64,000 bases of DNA from contig NZ_AP023362.1 of assembly GCF_018326285.1 (NCBI RefSeq), forward strand, positions 2,046,001-2,110,000, given 5' to 3'. The translations under genes and the position numbers were made by a program. Shown here piece after piece: positions 38,653 to 51,329 of the stretch. The DNA is from Mycolicibacterium sp. TY81 (GTDB taxonomy: Bacteria; Actinomycetota; Actinomycetes; Mycobacteriales; Mycobacteriaceae). The notes beneath the pieces were generated by a model. That model searched no databases and had not been told where the DNA came from. It saw only the letters and a program-made list of their open reading frames with translations. Numbering within the stretch: the stretch's first letter is position 1; every line of letters begins with the position of its first letter.

Positions 38653-39642
38653 ATGAGCTTCGACCGGTACATCACGACCACCGCGCCCGACGGCCGCGAG
38701 ATCATCGGCCAGGTCGATGCGAGCCGGTTCCCGCGCTACGCCGAGCCGGCCACGTTCGCCCGGGTGCCGCGCCTGGACCAGGTGTGCGCGCCCGACGTCA
38801 CGATCCTCGGCGTCCCGTTCGACACCGGCGTGTCCTACCGCCCGGGCGCGCGCTTCGGCCCGGGCCACATCCGCGCCGCGTCGAAGCTGCTGCGGCCCTA
38901 CAACCAGGCGCTCGACGTGTCACCGTTCGCCAATCAGCAGGTCGCCGACGCCGGCGACATCGGCGTCAACCCGTTCAACATCAACGAGGCCATCGAGACC
39001 ATCGACACCGAGGTGACCGCGCTGCGCAAGGACGGCAGCGCCGTGCTCACACTCGGCGGTGACCACACCATCGCGCTGCCGATCCTGCGGTCACTGCACC
39101 GCGACCACGGCCCCATCGCCGTGCTGCATTTCGACGCCCACCTCGACACCTGGGACACCTACTTCGGCGCCGCCTACACGCACGGCACGCCGTTCCGCCG
39201 GGCCAGCGAAGAGGGCCTCATCGACATGGAGCGTTCGCTGCACATGGGTATCCGCGGCCCGCTGTACAGCAAGAAGGACCTCGAGGACGACGCGATCCTG
39301 GGCTTCCAGGTGATCCGCTCCGACGACTACCAGGTCGACGGCGTCGCGAGCGTGCGGGAGCGCATGGTCAAGCGGCTGGCGGGCGGTCCGGTCTACGTCT
39401 CGGTGGACATCGACGTGCTGGACCCGGCGCACGCGCCCGGCACCGGGACGCCGGAGGCCGGGGGACTGACGTCGCGCGAACTGCTGCATTCGCTGCGTTC
39501 GCTGACCGGTCTGAACGTGGTGGGCGCCGACATCGTCGAGGTGTCCCCGGCGTACGACCACGCCGAGCTGACGGGCATCGCCGCCGCACACGTCGGCTAC
39601 GAGCTGCTGTCGGTGATGAGCGCGAACCGCGGAAAGGGTTGA
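38653..39642 (+). CDS. Agmatinase-family ureohydrolase (guanidinobutyrase-like)
   Basis: A 329-aa binuclear-manganese ureohydrolase that releases urea from a guanidino compound. All six metal ligands are present: His138 (GGDHT), Asp161, His163 and Asp165 (DAHLDTW), Asp252 and Asp254 ([16 protein letters not shown]). The length fits agmatinase and guanidinobutyrase rather than arginase. With an amine-oxidase/monooxygenase and an amidase nearby, 4-guanidinobutyrate to GABA plus urea is the favoured reaction; agmatine to putrescine plus urea is the alternative. TTTGGAGAAC precedes the ATG. Confidence 0.88.
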   Translation: MSFDRYITTTAPDGREIIGQVDASRFPRYAEPATFARVPRLDQVCAPDVTILGVPFDTGVSYRPGARFGPGHIRAASKLLRPYNQALDVSPFANQQVADAGDIGVNPFNINEAIETIDTEVTALRKDGSAVLTLGGDHTIALPILRSLHRDHGPIAVLHFDAHLDTWDTYFGAAYTHGTPFRRASEEGLIDMERSLHMGIRGPLYSKKDLEDDAILGFQVIRSDDYQVDGVASVRERMVKRLAGGPVYVSVDIDVLDPAHAPGTGTPEAGGLTSRELLHSLRSLTGLNVVGADIVEVSPAYDHAELTGIAAAHVGYELLSVMSANRGKG

Positions 39643-39646
39643 GCCG

Positions 39647-40213
39647 CTAGGGCTTTCGGCGGACCGATGCCTCGACGATGTCGAGGACGGCCGCCAGATC
39701 CTCGCCGGTCTGCCCTGAGGCCAGCCGCGCGATGAGGCCGTCGAGCACCAGGTCGAGATAGATGTGCAGCACTTCGGTGGGCACGTCGTCACGCAGCGTG
39801 CCGGCGGCCTTCTTGCGCTCCAGGCGCGCGATGGTGGCCTGGTTGAGTTCCTCGTAGCGCTGCTGCCACTCGGCGCGGAACTCGGCGTCGGTGCGCAGCC
39901 GGCGGGCGATCTCCAGCCGGGTGCCCAGCCACTGGTAGTTCTCCGGCTTGGCCAGCATGTTCCGCATGACCTGCACGAGGCCGTCCTTCTCGACGGTCTC
40001 GGCCATCCGCTCGCCGTCTTCCTCGGCGAGCGCGAAGAACAGCGCGTCCTTGTCGCGGAAATGGTGGAAGATCGCGCCGCGCGACATCGCGGTGGCTTCT
40101 TCGAGAAGCCGCACCGTCGCACCTTCGTACCCGAACTCGGAGAAACAGCGTCGGGCGCCGTCGAGGATCTGCGCTCGACGGGCGGCGAGATGATCGTCGC
40201 TGACTTTGGGCAC
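39647..40213 (-). CDS. TetR-family regulator, AcnR-like
   Basis: A 188-aa TetR protein at the place of Rv1474c, directly downstream of aconitase. The HTH is at about residues 12-55 (RRAQILDGARRCFSEFGYEGATVRLLEEATAMSRGAIFHHFRDK). In Corynebacterium glutamicum the protein at this position, AcnR, represses acn; the shared order suggests the same role. The start is a GTG at 40213. It lies 62 bp after the acn stop, with a strong hairpin between. It ends 4 bp from the convergent ureohydrolase gene. Confidence 0.85.
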   Translation of the reverse strand: MPKVSDDHLAARRAQILDGARRCFSEFGYEGATVRLLEEATAMSRGAIFHHFRDKDALFFALAEEDGERMAETVEKDGLVQVMRNMLAKPENYQWLGTRLEIARRLRTDAEFRAEWQQRYEELNQATIARLERKKAAGTLRDDVPTEVLHIYLDLVLDGLIARLASGQTGEDLAAVLDIVEASVRRKP

Positions 40214-40230
40214 CAGGACTCCTACCGGCG

Positions 40231-40264
40231 TTCGGTTGGGCAGCCCGGGGGCTGCCCAACCGAA
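40231..40264 (-). terminator. Strong hairpin between acn and its TetR gene
   Basis: TTCGGTTGGGCAGCCC at 40231-40246 and its perfect complement at 40249-40264 leave only GG at the centre, giving a stem of about 15 pairs with a 4-base loop. It is transcribed after the acn stop (40276) and before the regulator start (40213). There is no U-tract. It may terminate, attenuate or stabilise the acn mRNA so that less regulator than aconitase is made. Confidence 0.75.
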
Positions 40265-40275
40265 TCAGCCAGTTG

Positions 40276-43110
<2,835 letters not shown>

Positions 43111-43259
43111 CTAGATCTCGCCGCGACGGGCTGTGTCAGCGGCGCGTTGCTACCCTAACAGTACGCTTGTCCTATGAGCGCCCAGGGGGTGGCTACAGTC
43201 TTGTCGGGTTCCGGGTGCGCCGTCAGGGAGTTCGAGGAAATTCCAGTACCGTTTGCCGC

Positions 43260-43889
43260 GTGACAACTTTCGCGGCATTCATTCCGCCGGACGTCTGCGC
43301 CACGGTCGGGCAGGACCCGGCCAAGACCCCTGTCGACGTGTGTATGGCGACAGTGATCACGCAGGTGCGTGACGGTGGGGTCAGCGCGCCGGGCATCGCG
43401 CCCGCCAAGACGCCGGCCACGCCGCAGGAGGCGAAGCAGGCGGCCGAGGCCGCGCAGGAGGCCGCCGCCCTGCGTCAGGTCGTCGCCGACGCCCACGCCA
43501 AGGGCATCGACCTCAAGATCGTGGTGCTGCCGACGAGTCCGGGCATCGACACCCCGCTGCGCGACATCGCCGCGGACGTCGGCCGGGTGTACCCCGAGTC
43601 GACGGTGCTGACCCTCAGTCCCGGCTTCGCCGGCTCGGTCAGCCCGACCTATGACAGGTCGCTGTTGGAGGCCGGTCAGGATCTCGCGAAGACGCCGAGC
43701 GTTGTGCAGAACTCGAAGAATTTTGTGAGCCAGCTGGAAACGCCGATATTTCCCTGGACGTCGTTCACTGTGGTGGTCATCCTCGGTGTGGTGGCGGCTG
43801 CCGTGGGCACCCGGTTTCTGCAGGTCTGGGCCCGGAAAGCGGCCGCCGCAGCGGCGCCGCAGGACGCCGCCGCGCCCGCATCTCGGTAG
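43260..43889 (+). CDS. Rv1476-family membrane protein
   Basis: A 209-aa protein at the place of Rv1476. An extracytoplasmic-type N-terminal domain comes first (about 1-165, including LKIVVLPTSPGIDTPLRDIAADVGRVYPESTVL). A single membrane helix follows (about 168-190, FTVVVILGVVAAAVGTRF) and then a short Ala-rich tail. The motif AKTP occurs three times (DPAKTPVDV, APAKTPATP, LAKTPSVV). The GTG at 43260 gives an N-terminus resembling the mycobacterial family; the frame is open further left but into the acn promoter. The role is unknown; the neighbours are peptidoglycan hydrolases. Confidence 0.8.
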   Translation: MTTFAAFIPPDVCATVGQDPAKTPVDVCMATVITQVRDGGVSAPGIAPAKTPATPQEAKQAAEAAQEAAALRQVVADAHAKGIDLKIVVLPTSPGIDTPLRDIAADVGRVYPESTVLTLSPGFAGSVSPTYDRSLLEAGQDLAKTPSVVQNSKNFVSQLETPIFPWTSFTVVVILGVVAAAVGTRFLQVWARKAAAAAAPQDAAAPASR

Positions 43890-44126
43890 CTGCGCGCGGG
43901 GCGCCGCGAATTCGAATATCACTATTCGGTCACACCTTTTTCAATTACAACGGTGTGGTTTGTTACTAACGTTTCATTTGTGCAACCTGTGACGTACGGT
44001 GCAGTTGGTACCGCTTGTTGCAGTTGTGATGATTTGTGATTTCTGCGACTTACGGAACCAACGGATCGAGCCCGCTTTTGCCTTAGGCGGGCACCAGCGC
44101 GCTGGAGCCTTAGGAGACCTGAGTCA
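43890..44126 (+). promoter_or_regulatory. AT-rich promoter and leader region of ripA
   Basis: This 237-bp region is strikingly AT-rich from about 43915 to 44045 for this genome. It holds a GTTAC/GTTTC direct repeat with 9-bp spacing (43962-43975), similar in style to sites described for the response regulator MtrA, and a TTGTGAT direct repeat (44024-44030, 44034-44040). Downstream are a hairpin GCCCGC/GCGGGC (44070-44075, 44087-44092) and the palindrome CCAGCGCGCTGG (44094-44105). The ribosome site TAGGAGACC precedes the ATG at 44127. No known riboswitch fold was recognised. Confidence 0.5.
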
Positions 44127-45560
44127 ATGGGACGCAGCATTCGGCCCTTCACCGGTGGGCTGGCCACCCGGCTGGGCAGTCGCGTCGGCACCGGGTCGCT
44201 CGTATTCGGTGTCATGACCGCGTCCGTCTTCGCCTCCGGTATCGCGTCGGCCCAACCCGGCAGCAGCGAGATCGCCGCCCTGGTCACCGAACTCGCCAAT
44301 GCCAACCAGAAACTGCAGGACCTCGGCGCGGCCATCCAGACCCGGCAGGAATCGGTCAACAAGGCCATCGCCGACGTGCAGACCGCCCGGGACGACGCCG
44401 CGACCGCCCAGCAGGACATCGACACCAGCCAGACCGGTCTGAAGGACGCCAACGCGGCCATCGCCGCCGCCCAGGCGCACTTCGACAAGTACGCCGAGGC
44501 GGCGTACATCAACGGGCCGTCCGCGTCCTACCTGACCGCGACCGATCCCGGCGAGATGATCAACACCGCCGCGACCGGCCAGGCGCTGACCATCAGCTCG
44601 CAGGAGGCCATCGCCGATCTGCAGCGCAGCCGGACCGAACTGGCCAACCGCGAATCCGCCGCCCGACTGGCCAAGCAGAAGGCCGACCAGGCCGTCAAAG
44701 ATGCCCAGGCCAGGCAGGACGACGCGGTCAAGGCCCTGACCGACGCCCGGACCACGTTCGCCGACCAGCAGACCCAGTTGGATCAGTTGGTCAGCCAGCG
44801 CGACGCGGCGCAGGCCAAGCTCAACGCCGCGCGCACGCAGTGGGCCGCGAGCGCCCCGGCGTCCGGAACTCCGGCGGCCGACCCCGGCCGGTATGCCGAC
44901 AACTGGGACGGCGCGCCCGCCGCGGCCGGCCCCCGCAAATGGGACGACGGCGGCTGGGATCCGACCCTGCCCAAGATTCCGAGCGCCAACATTCCCGGTG
45001 ACCCGATCGCCGTCATCAACAACGTGCTCGGTATGACCGCGACGTCGGCTCAGGTCACCCAGCAGATGGGCCACAGCTTCCTGCAGAAGCTCGGCCTGGT
45101 GCCCGCCACCGTCACCAAGTCGGGATACACCAACGGCGCCATCCCGCGCGTGTACGGAAAGCAGGCCTCGGAATACGTGATCAAGCGCGCCATGTCGCAG
45201 ATCGGCGTGCCGTACTCATGGGGCGGCGGCACCGCCGCCGGTCCCAGCACGGGCATCGACTCGGGTGCCGGCACCGTCGGCTTCGACTGCTCGGGTCTGA
45301 TCCTCTACGCCTTCGCCGGCGTCGGCATCAAACTGCCGCACTACTCCGGCAACCAATATGAGGCGGGCCGCAAAATCCCGACATCGCAGGCCCGCCGCGG
45401 GGACGTCATCTTCTACGGCCCGGGTGGCAGCCAGCACGTGACCCTGTACCTCGGCAACGGACAGATGCTCGAAGCGCCCTACACCGGTTCCAACGTCAAG
45501 GTGTCGCCGGTACGAACCAGCGGCATGACGCCGTACGTGATCCGTTACATCGAATACTGA
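44127..45560 (+). CDS. ripA: Peptidoglycan endopeptidase RipA
   Basis: A 477-aa secreted NlpC/P60 endopeptidase that cuts peptidoglycan stem peptides during daughter-cell separation. The signal peptide ends near residue 42 (ASGIASA). Residues about 45-240 form a long coiled coil (Gln, Asp and Ala-rich), the inhibitory and partner-binding region. The catalytic domain covers about 345-477, with Cys388 (FDCSGL), His437 (SQHVTLYLG) and Glu449. It is followed 16 bp later by ripB, whose catalytic domain is nearly the same. Confidence 0.95.
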   Translation: MGRSIRPFTGGLATRLGSRVGTGSLVFGVMTASVFASGIASAQPGSSEIAALVTELANANQKLQDLGAAIQTRQESVNKAIADVQTARDDAATAQQDIDTSQTGLKDANAAIAAAQAHFDKYAEAAYINGPSASYLTATDPGEMINTAATGQALTISSQEAIADLQRSRTELANRESAARLAKQKADQAVKDAQARQDDAVKALTDARTTFADQQTQLDQLVSQRDAAQAKLNAARTQWAASAPASGTPAADPGRYADNWDGAPAAAGPRKWDDGGWDPTLPKIPSANIPGDPIAVINNVLGMTATSAQVTQQMGHSFLQKLGLVPATVTKSGYTNGAIPRVYGKQASEYVIKRAMSQIGVPYSWGGGTAAGPSTGIDSGAGTVGFDCSGLILYAFAGVGIKLPHYSGNQYEAGRKIPTSQARRGDVIFYGPGGSQHVTLYLGNGQMLEAPYTGSNVKVSPVRTSGMTPYVIRYIEY

Positions 45561-45576
45561 TACAGGGGTTATTGCA

Positions 45577-46299
45577 TTGCAGGGCAAGGAATTTCACCGG
45601 AGAGACCTTCTCGCGGGCGTGGGCGCGCTGGCGCTGGCACTCGCGTTCGGGCCTGCGCCGAGTGCGGTTGCCGACCCTGACGGCGGCTGGGATCCGACCC
45701 TGCCCGCGAAACCCAGCTCCGGCGCGCCCGGTGACCCGGTGGCCATCGCCAACGCGACGTTCCAGGCCAGCCAGCTGGCCCTGCAGACCACCCAGAACCT
45801 CGGCCAGAGCTTCCTGTCGAGCCTGGGCCTCGGCGGCAAGCCCAGCGGCGGTGGCGGCGGCAGCGCCACGATGATGCCGGGCGGCCGCGTCGGCGGTAAG
45901 CAGGCCATCGAATACGTCATCCGGCGCGGCGGCTCCCAGATGGGCGTCCCGTACTCGTGGGGCGGCGGCACCCTGACCGGTCCCGGCCCCGGCGTGGACT
46001 ACGACGCCGGCAAGATCGGCTACGACTGTTCGGGTTTCACCCGCTACGCCTACGCCGGTGTCGGCGTGCAGATCCCCAAGTACTCGGGCGACCAGTACAA
46101 CACCGGGCGCGCCATCCCACCGTCGCAGGCCAAGCGCGGCGACCTGATCTTCTACGGCCCGGGCGGCAGCCAGCACGTCACGATCTACCTCGGCAACGGG
46201 AAGATGCTGGAGGCGTCCGGCAGCGCGGGCAAGGTGACGGTCAGTCCGGTCCGGACGGCCGGCATGTCGCCGCACCTGTCCCGCATCATCGAGACCTGA
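45577..46299 (+). CDS. ripB: Peptidoglycan endopeptidase RipB
   Basis: A 240-aa NlpC/P60 endopeptidase lacking the coiled coil of RipA. The catalytic residues are Cys151 (YDCSGF), His200 (SQHVTIYLG) and Glu212. A Gly-rich linker lies at about 86-97. The N-terminus has RRDLLAG at residues 8-14 before a hydrophobic stretch and a likely cleavage after Ala32. This twin-arginine layout would send it through the Tat pathway. The TTG at 45577 with an AGGGG site is the only sensible start. It duplicates part of ripA, including the GGWDPTLP segment. Confidence 0.92.
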   Translation: MQGKEFHRRDLLAGVGALALALAFGPAPSAVADPDGGWDPTLPAKPSSGAPGDPVAIANATFQASQLALQTTQNLGQSFLSSLGLGGKPSGGGGGSATMMPGGRVGGKQAIEYVIRRGGSQMGVPYSWGGGTLTGPGPGVDYDAGKIGYDCSGFTRYAYAGVGVQIPKYSGDQYNTGRAIPPSQAKRGDLIFYGPGGSQHVTIYLGNGKMLEASGSAGKVTVSPVRTAGMSPHLSRIIET

Positions 46300-46448
46300 T
46301 AATCACCTAAGTCCGTCGTGGCAACGTCGACGGATACGCAGCCGCCTGGAATAGTTGACTCCGGGCGCGCCGCTATATTGGCGGCTACCCGCTAGACCAG
46401 CGATTTTGCGCCGGACACCCGGCCGAAACAATTGTGGGAGGAAGCTAG

Positions 46449-47597
46449 ATGACGTCACCGAGTGGGCCGCCCGACGGCGCCGGAGGCTACCCAGGCCCGG
46501 CACCCACACAGGGTTACCCGCCCGGGGCGCACGCCGCCCCCGCCGCGCAGCAGCCCGTCAGCGGCTCGTTGCAGTCCGAGGTGCACACCCTCGAGCGCGC
46601 CATCTTCGAGGTCAAGCGCATCATCGTCGGCCAGGACCAGCTGGTCGAGCGCATGCTGGTCGGCCTGCTGGCCAAGGGCCACGTCCTCCTCGAAGGTGTG
46701 CCGGGTGTCGCCAAGACCCTCGCCGTGGAGACCTTCGCCAAGGTGGTCGGCGGCTCGTTCGCCCGCATCCAGTTCACCCCCGACCTGGTGCCCACCGATA
46801 TCGTCGGTACCCGCATCTACCGCGTCGGCAAGGAAGAGTTCGACATCGAGCTCGGCCCCGTGATGGTCAACTTCCTGCTCGCCGACGAGATCAACCGCGC
46901 ACCGGCCAAGGTGCAGTCGGCGCTGCTGGAGGTCATGGCCGAGCGCAAGATCTCCATCGGCGGCAAGACGTTCCCGCTGCCCAGCCCGTTCCTGGTCATG
47001 GCGACCCAGAACCCCATCGAGCAGGAGGGCGTCTACCAGCTGCCCGAGGCACAGCGCGACCGCTTCCTGTTCAAGCTCAACGTCGGCTACCCGTCGCCCG
47101 AGGAAGAGCGCGAGATCATCTACCGGATGGGCGTCAAGCCGCCGGAGCCCAAGCAGATCCTCACCACCGAGGACCTGCTGCGCCTGCAGGACGTGGCCGC
47201 CAACACCTTCGTGCACCACGCGCTCGTCGACTACGTGGTGCGCATCGTGACCGCCACCCGCGAGCCGGAGAAGTTCGGCATGCCCGACGCCAAGGCGTGG
47301 ATCGCCTACGGCGCCTCGCCGCGCGCCTCGCTGGGCATCATCAGTGCCTCGCGGGCGCTGGCGCTGGTGCGTGGCCGTGACTACGTCATCCCGCAGGACG
47401 TCGTCGAGGTCATCCCGGACGTGCTGCGGCACCGCCTCGTGCTCACCTACGACGCGCTCGCCGACGAGATCTCCGCCGAGACCGTCGTCAACCGCATCCT
47501 GCAGACGGTCGCGCTGCCGCAGGTGAATGCCATTCCGCAGCAAGGACATTCGGTTCCGCCCGTGATGGCCGGCGCAGCTGGGGCCTCTGGTCGGTGA
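46449..47597 (+). CDS. moxR1: MoxR-family AAA+ ATPase
   Basis: A 382-aa MoxR ATPase (Rv1479 homologue). A Pro/Gly/Ala-rich N-tail of about 40 residues is followed by the AAA+ core: Walker A GVPGVAKT (about 86), Walker B LLADEINRAPAKVQSALLEVM (about 143-163) and sensor ATQNPIEQEG. MoxR proteins act as chaperones for partner proteins with DUF58 or VWA domains, and the DUF58 gene overlaps its stop by 4 bp. GGGAGGAAGC 3-12 bp upstream fixes the ATG. It lies 149 bp downstream of ripB. Confidence 0.95.
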   Translation: MTSPSGPPDGAGGYPGPAPTQGYPPGAHAAPAAQQPVSGSLQSEVHTLERAIFEVKRIIVGQDQLVERMLVGLLAKGHVLLEGVPGVAKTLAVETFAKVVGGSFARIQFTPDLVPTDIVGTRIYRVGKEEFDIELGPVMVNFLLADEINRAPAKVQSALLEVMAERKISIGGKTFPLPSPFLVMATQNPIEQEGVYQLPEAQRDRFLFKLNVGYPSPEEEREIIYRMGVKPPEPKQILTTEDLLRLQDVAANTFVHHALVDYVVRIVTATREPEKFGMPDAKAWIAYGASPRASLGIISASRALALVRGRDYVIPQDVVEVIPDVLRHRLVLTYDALADEISAETVVNRILQTVALPQVNAIPQQGHSVPPVMAGAAGASGR

Positions 47598-48568
47598 CCG
47601 CCCCCGGGTCTGATCGTTCGGCTTCGCCGCAGACCGGCCGGTCCGTCGATCTGCCGTCACTGCAGCGCGGCCAGATTCGCGATCCCGAACTGTCGGCCGC
47701 CCTGCGCAAGCTGGAGCTCACCGTCCGGCGCAAGCTGGACGGTGTCCTCCACGGCGACCACCAGGGTCTGATCCCCGGGCCGGGTTCCGAGCCGGGGGAG
47801 TCCCGGCTCTACCAGCCCGGCGACGACGTCCGCCGGATGGACTGGTCCGTCACGGCCCGTACGACGCATCCGCATGTGCGGCAGATGATCGCCGACCGGG
47901 AGCTGGAGACCTGGCTGGTCGTCGACATGTCGGCGAGCCTGGACTTCGGCACCGCCGGCTGCGAGAAGCGTGATCTGGCGGTCGCCGCGGCGGCCTCCAT
48001 CGCGTTCCTCAACAGCGGTGGTGGCAACCGGCTCGGCGCGATCATCTCGAACGGCGACACCGTCCGCCGGGTACCCGCACTGTCCGGCCGGTTGCACGAG
48101 CAGGAGCTCTTGCGCGCCATCGCCACCACACCCAAGGCCCCGGCCGGGGTCCGTGGTGACCTGGCCGCCGCCATCGACGCGCTGCGCCGGCCGGAGCGCC
48201 GCCGCGGCATGGCCGTGATCATCAGTGACTTCCTCGGCCCGATCAACTGGATGCGCCCACTGCGGGCCATCTCCGGGCGCCACGAGGTGCTGGGCATCGA
48301 GATCATCGACCCGCGCGACGTGGAGCTGCCGGCCGTCGGGGACGTGGTGCTGCAGGACGCCGAGTCCGGCATCACCAAGGAATTCACCATCGACGAGCAA
48401 CTTCGGGACGACTTCGCCCGCGCCGCCCAGGCGCACCGCGACGAAGTGGCCCGCACGCTGCGCCGATGCGACGCCCCGCTGCTGACGCTGCGCACCGACC
48501 GGGACTGGATCGCCGACGTCGTCCGGTTCGTGGCGAACCGTCGTCGCGGCGCCATGGCGGCGCGCTGA
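47594..48568 (+). CDS. DUF58-domain protein (Rv1480-like)
   Basis: A 324-aa cytosolic DUF58 protein coupled to moxR1 through a GTGA overlap. The family core is SRLYQPGDDVRRMDWSVTARTTHPHVRQMI (about 70-99) followed by a VWA-like fold (WLVVDMSASLDFG, about 106-118, with MxS-like residues; GMAVIISDFLG, about 204-214). It is thought to be a substrate or partner of the MoxR chaperone. In M. tuberculosis a VWA-domain membrane protein (Rv1481) follows; here fabG1 comes next after 87 bp. Confidence 0.9.
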   Translation: MTAPGSDRSASPQTGRSVDLPSLQRGQIRDPELSAALRKLELTVRRKLDGVLHGDHQGLIPGPGSEPGESRLYQPGDDVRRMDWSVTARTTHPHVRQMIADRELETWLVVDMSASLDFGTAGCEKRDLAVAAAASIAFLNSGGGNRLGAIISNGDTVRRVPALSGRLHEQELLRAIATTPKAPAGVRGDLAAAIDALRRPERRRGMAVIISDFLGPINWMRPLRAISGRHEVLGIEIIDPRDVELPAVGDVVLQDAESGITKEFTIDEQLRDDFARAAQAHRDEVARTLRRCDAPLLTLRTDRDWIADVVRFVANRRRGAMAAR

Positions 48569-48622
48569 GCGGACAACGCGTGCACAGACGGTTGTGCGGC
48601 TCGCCGCAGCGTGCCGATTTAG

Positions 48623-49420
<798 letters not shown>

Positions 49421-49468
49421 CCCGAATTCTTTGGCTTACCAGAACTTTCGTTTAAAGGAGTCAGCACA

Positions 49469-50278
49469 ATGGCAGGTTTGCTCGAAGGCAAGCGGATCCT
49501 CGTCACCGGGATCATCACCGACTCGTCCATCGCGTTCCACATCGCGAAGGTCGCCCAGGAACAGGGCGCCGAGCTGGTGCTCACCGGCTTCGACCGGATG
49601 AAGCTCATCCAGCGCATCGCCGACCGGCTGCCGAACCCGGCGCCGCTGCTGGAGCTCGACGTGCAGAACGAGGAGCACCTGGCCTCGCTCGGTGAGCGCG
49701 TCACCGAGGTGATCGGCGCGGGCAACAAGCTCGACGGCGTCGTGCACTCCATCGGCTTCATGCCGCAGAGCGGCATGGGCATCAACCCGTTCTTCGACGC
49801 ACCCTACGAGGACGTCGCCAAGGGCATCCACATCTCGGCCTACTCGTACGCCTCGCTGGCCAAGGCCCTGCTGCCGATCATGAACGAAGGCGGCGGCATC
49901 GTCGGCATGGACTTCGACCCGACCCGCGCCATGCCCGCCTACAACTGGATGACGGTCGCCAAGAGCGCCCTCGAGTCGGTCAACCGGTTCGTCGCGCGCG
50001 AGGCCGGCAAGTACGGCGTGCGCTCCAATCTCGTTGCGGCAGGCCCCATCCGGACCCTGGCCATGAGCGCCATCGTCGGCGGTGCCCTCGGCGACGAGGC
50101 CGGCCAGCAGATGCAGCTGCTCGAAGAGGGCTGGGACCAGCGCGCGCCGATCGGCTGGAACATGAAGGACCCGACGCCGGTCGCCAAGACCGTCTGTGCG
50201 CTGCTGTCCGAATGGCTGCCCGCGACCACCGGCTCGATCATCTACGCCGACGGTGGCGCCAGCACCCAGCTGCTGTGA
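49469..50278 (+). CDS. inhA: NADH-dependent enoyl-ACP reductase InhA
   Basis: A 269-aa enzyme, the same length as M. tuberculosis InhA. It reduces 2-trans-enoyl-ACP in mycolic-acid elongation and is the target of isoniazid and ethionamide. The catalytic Tyr158 and Lys165 are in [11 protein letters not shown]. Residues linked to resistance when changed (Ser94, Ile21) have the wild-type identity. The NADH-binding [13 protein letters not shown] is at 14-26. A TAAAGGAG ribosome site precedes the ATG. hemH follows after 31 bp. Confidence 0.97.
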   Translation: MAGLLEGKRILVTGIITDSSIAFHIAKVAQEQGAELVLTGFDRMKLIQRIADRLPNPAPLLELDVQNEEHLASLGERVTEVIGAGNKLDGVVHSIGFMPQSGMGINPFFDAPYEDVAKGIHISAYSYASLAKALLPIMNEGGGIVGMDFDPTRAMPAYNWMTVAKSALESVNRFVAREAGKYGVRSNLVAAGPIRTLAMSAIVGGALGDEAGQQMQLLEEGWDQRAPIGWNMKDPTPVAKTVCALLSEWLPATTGSIIYADGGASTQLL

Positions 50279-50309
50279 TGAGCGCTGGCGCGAAGAACCA
50301 ACAGCGCTG

Positions 50310-51323
50310 ATGGATTTCGACGCACTGCTGCTGCTCTCGTTCGGCGGGCCCGACGGCCCCGACGACGTGCGTCCGTTCCTGGAGAACGTGACGCGCGGAC
50401 GTGGGGTGCCGCCGGAGCGCCTCGACGCCGTCGCCGAGCACTACATGCACTTCGGGGGCGCGTCGCCGATCAACGCCATCAACCGGGCGCTGATGTCCGA
50501 GCTCGAGGCGGCGATGCCGCAGCTGCCGGTGTACTTCGGGAACCGGAACTGGGACCCGTACATCGAAGACACGGTTGCCGCCATGCGGGACAACGGGATT
50601 CGTCGCGCGGCGGTGTTCACGACGTCCGCCTGGGGCGGGTATTCCAGCTGTCGCCAGTATGTCGAGGACATCGCGCGCGGCCGGGCCGCGGCAGGTCCGG
50701 ATGCGCCCGACCTGGTGAAGCTGCGCCAGTACTTCGACCATCCGCTGTTCGTCGAGATGTTCGCCGAGGCCATCGGCGAAGCCGCCGCGCAGCTGCCCGC
50801 CGACCTGCGTGACGAGGCCCGGCTCGTGTTCACCGCGCATTCGATTCCGGTCCGCGCCGACGAGCGGGACGGGCCGCGGCTCTACAGCCGCCAGGTCGGC
50901 TACGCCAGCCGGCTGGTCGCCGCGGCTGCCGGTTACGACGACTACGACCAGGTCTGGCAGTCACGGTCGGGGCCGCCCCAAATCCCTTGGCTGGAACCGG
51001 ATATCGGCGATCACCTGGCGGCGCTCGCAGCCGCCGGCACCAAGGCCGTCATCGTGTGCCCCATCGGGTTCGTCGCCGACCACATCGAGGTGGTGTGGGA
51101 CCTCGACAACGAGCTCGCCGAGCAGGCGGCCGAGGCGGGAATCACATTGGTGCGCACCACAACTCCCAATGCCGACCCGCGGTACGCGCGGCTGGCCGCG
51201 GCGCTGGTCGACGAACTGCGCACGGGTGCGGCGCCGGCGCGGGTCGAGGGCCCGGAGCCGGTGCCCGGGCACGGCTGCAGCATCAACGGCGCGTCGTGCC
51301 TGCCGGGCTGCTGCGGCGACTGA
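50310..51323 (+). CDS. hemH: Ferrochelatase (coproporphyrin III ferrochelatase type)
   Basis: A 337-aa HemH/CpfC protein (Rv1485 homologue) that inserts iron into the porphyrin ring; in actinobacteria the substrate is coproporphyrin III. The active-site His is in [15 protein letters not shown] (about 174-188), and the metal-side Glu is in [18 protein letters not shown] (about 251-268). The last 17 residues hold four Cys ([17 protein letters not shown]), as expected for the [2Fe-2S] cluster found in several actinobacterial ferrochelatases. The ATG at 50310 lies 31 bp after inhA. Confidence 0.95.
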   Translation: MDFDALLLLSFGGPDGPDDVRPFLENVTRGRGVPPERLDAVAEHYMHFGGASPINAINRALMSELEAAMPQLPVYFGNRNWDPYIEDTVAAMRDNGIRRAAVFTTSAWGGYSSCRQYVEDIARGRAAAGPDAPDLVKLRQYFDHPLFVEMFAEAIGEAAAQLPADLRDEARLVFTAHSIPVRADERDGPRLYSRQVGYASRLVAAAAGYDDYDQVWQSRSGPPQIPWLEPDIGDHLAALAAAGTKAVIVCPIGFVADHIEVVWDLDNELAEQAAEAGITLVRTTTPNADPRYARLAAALVDELRTGAAPARVEGPEPVPGHGCSINGASCLPGCCGD

Positions 51324-51329
51324 CCGGTT

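Noticed and set aside
43890..44126. A ydaO-type (c-di-AMP) riboswitch upstream of ripA
   Set aside because: Such elements precede some actinobacterial cell-wall hydrolase genes, but the conserved G-rich core motifs are not seen here, and the region is AT-rich with only simple hairpins.
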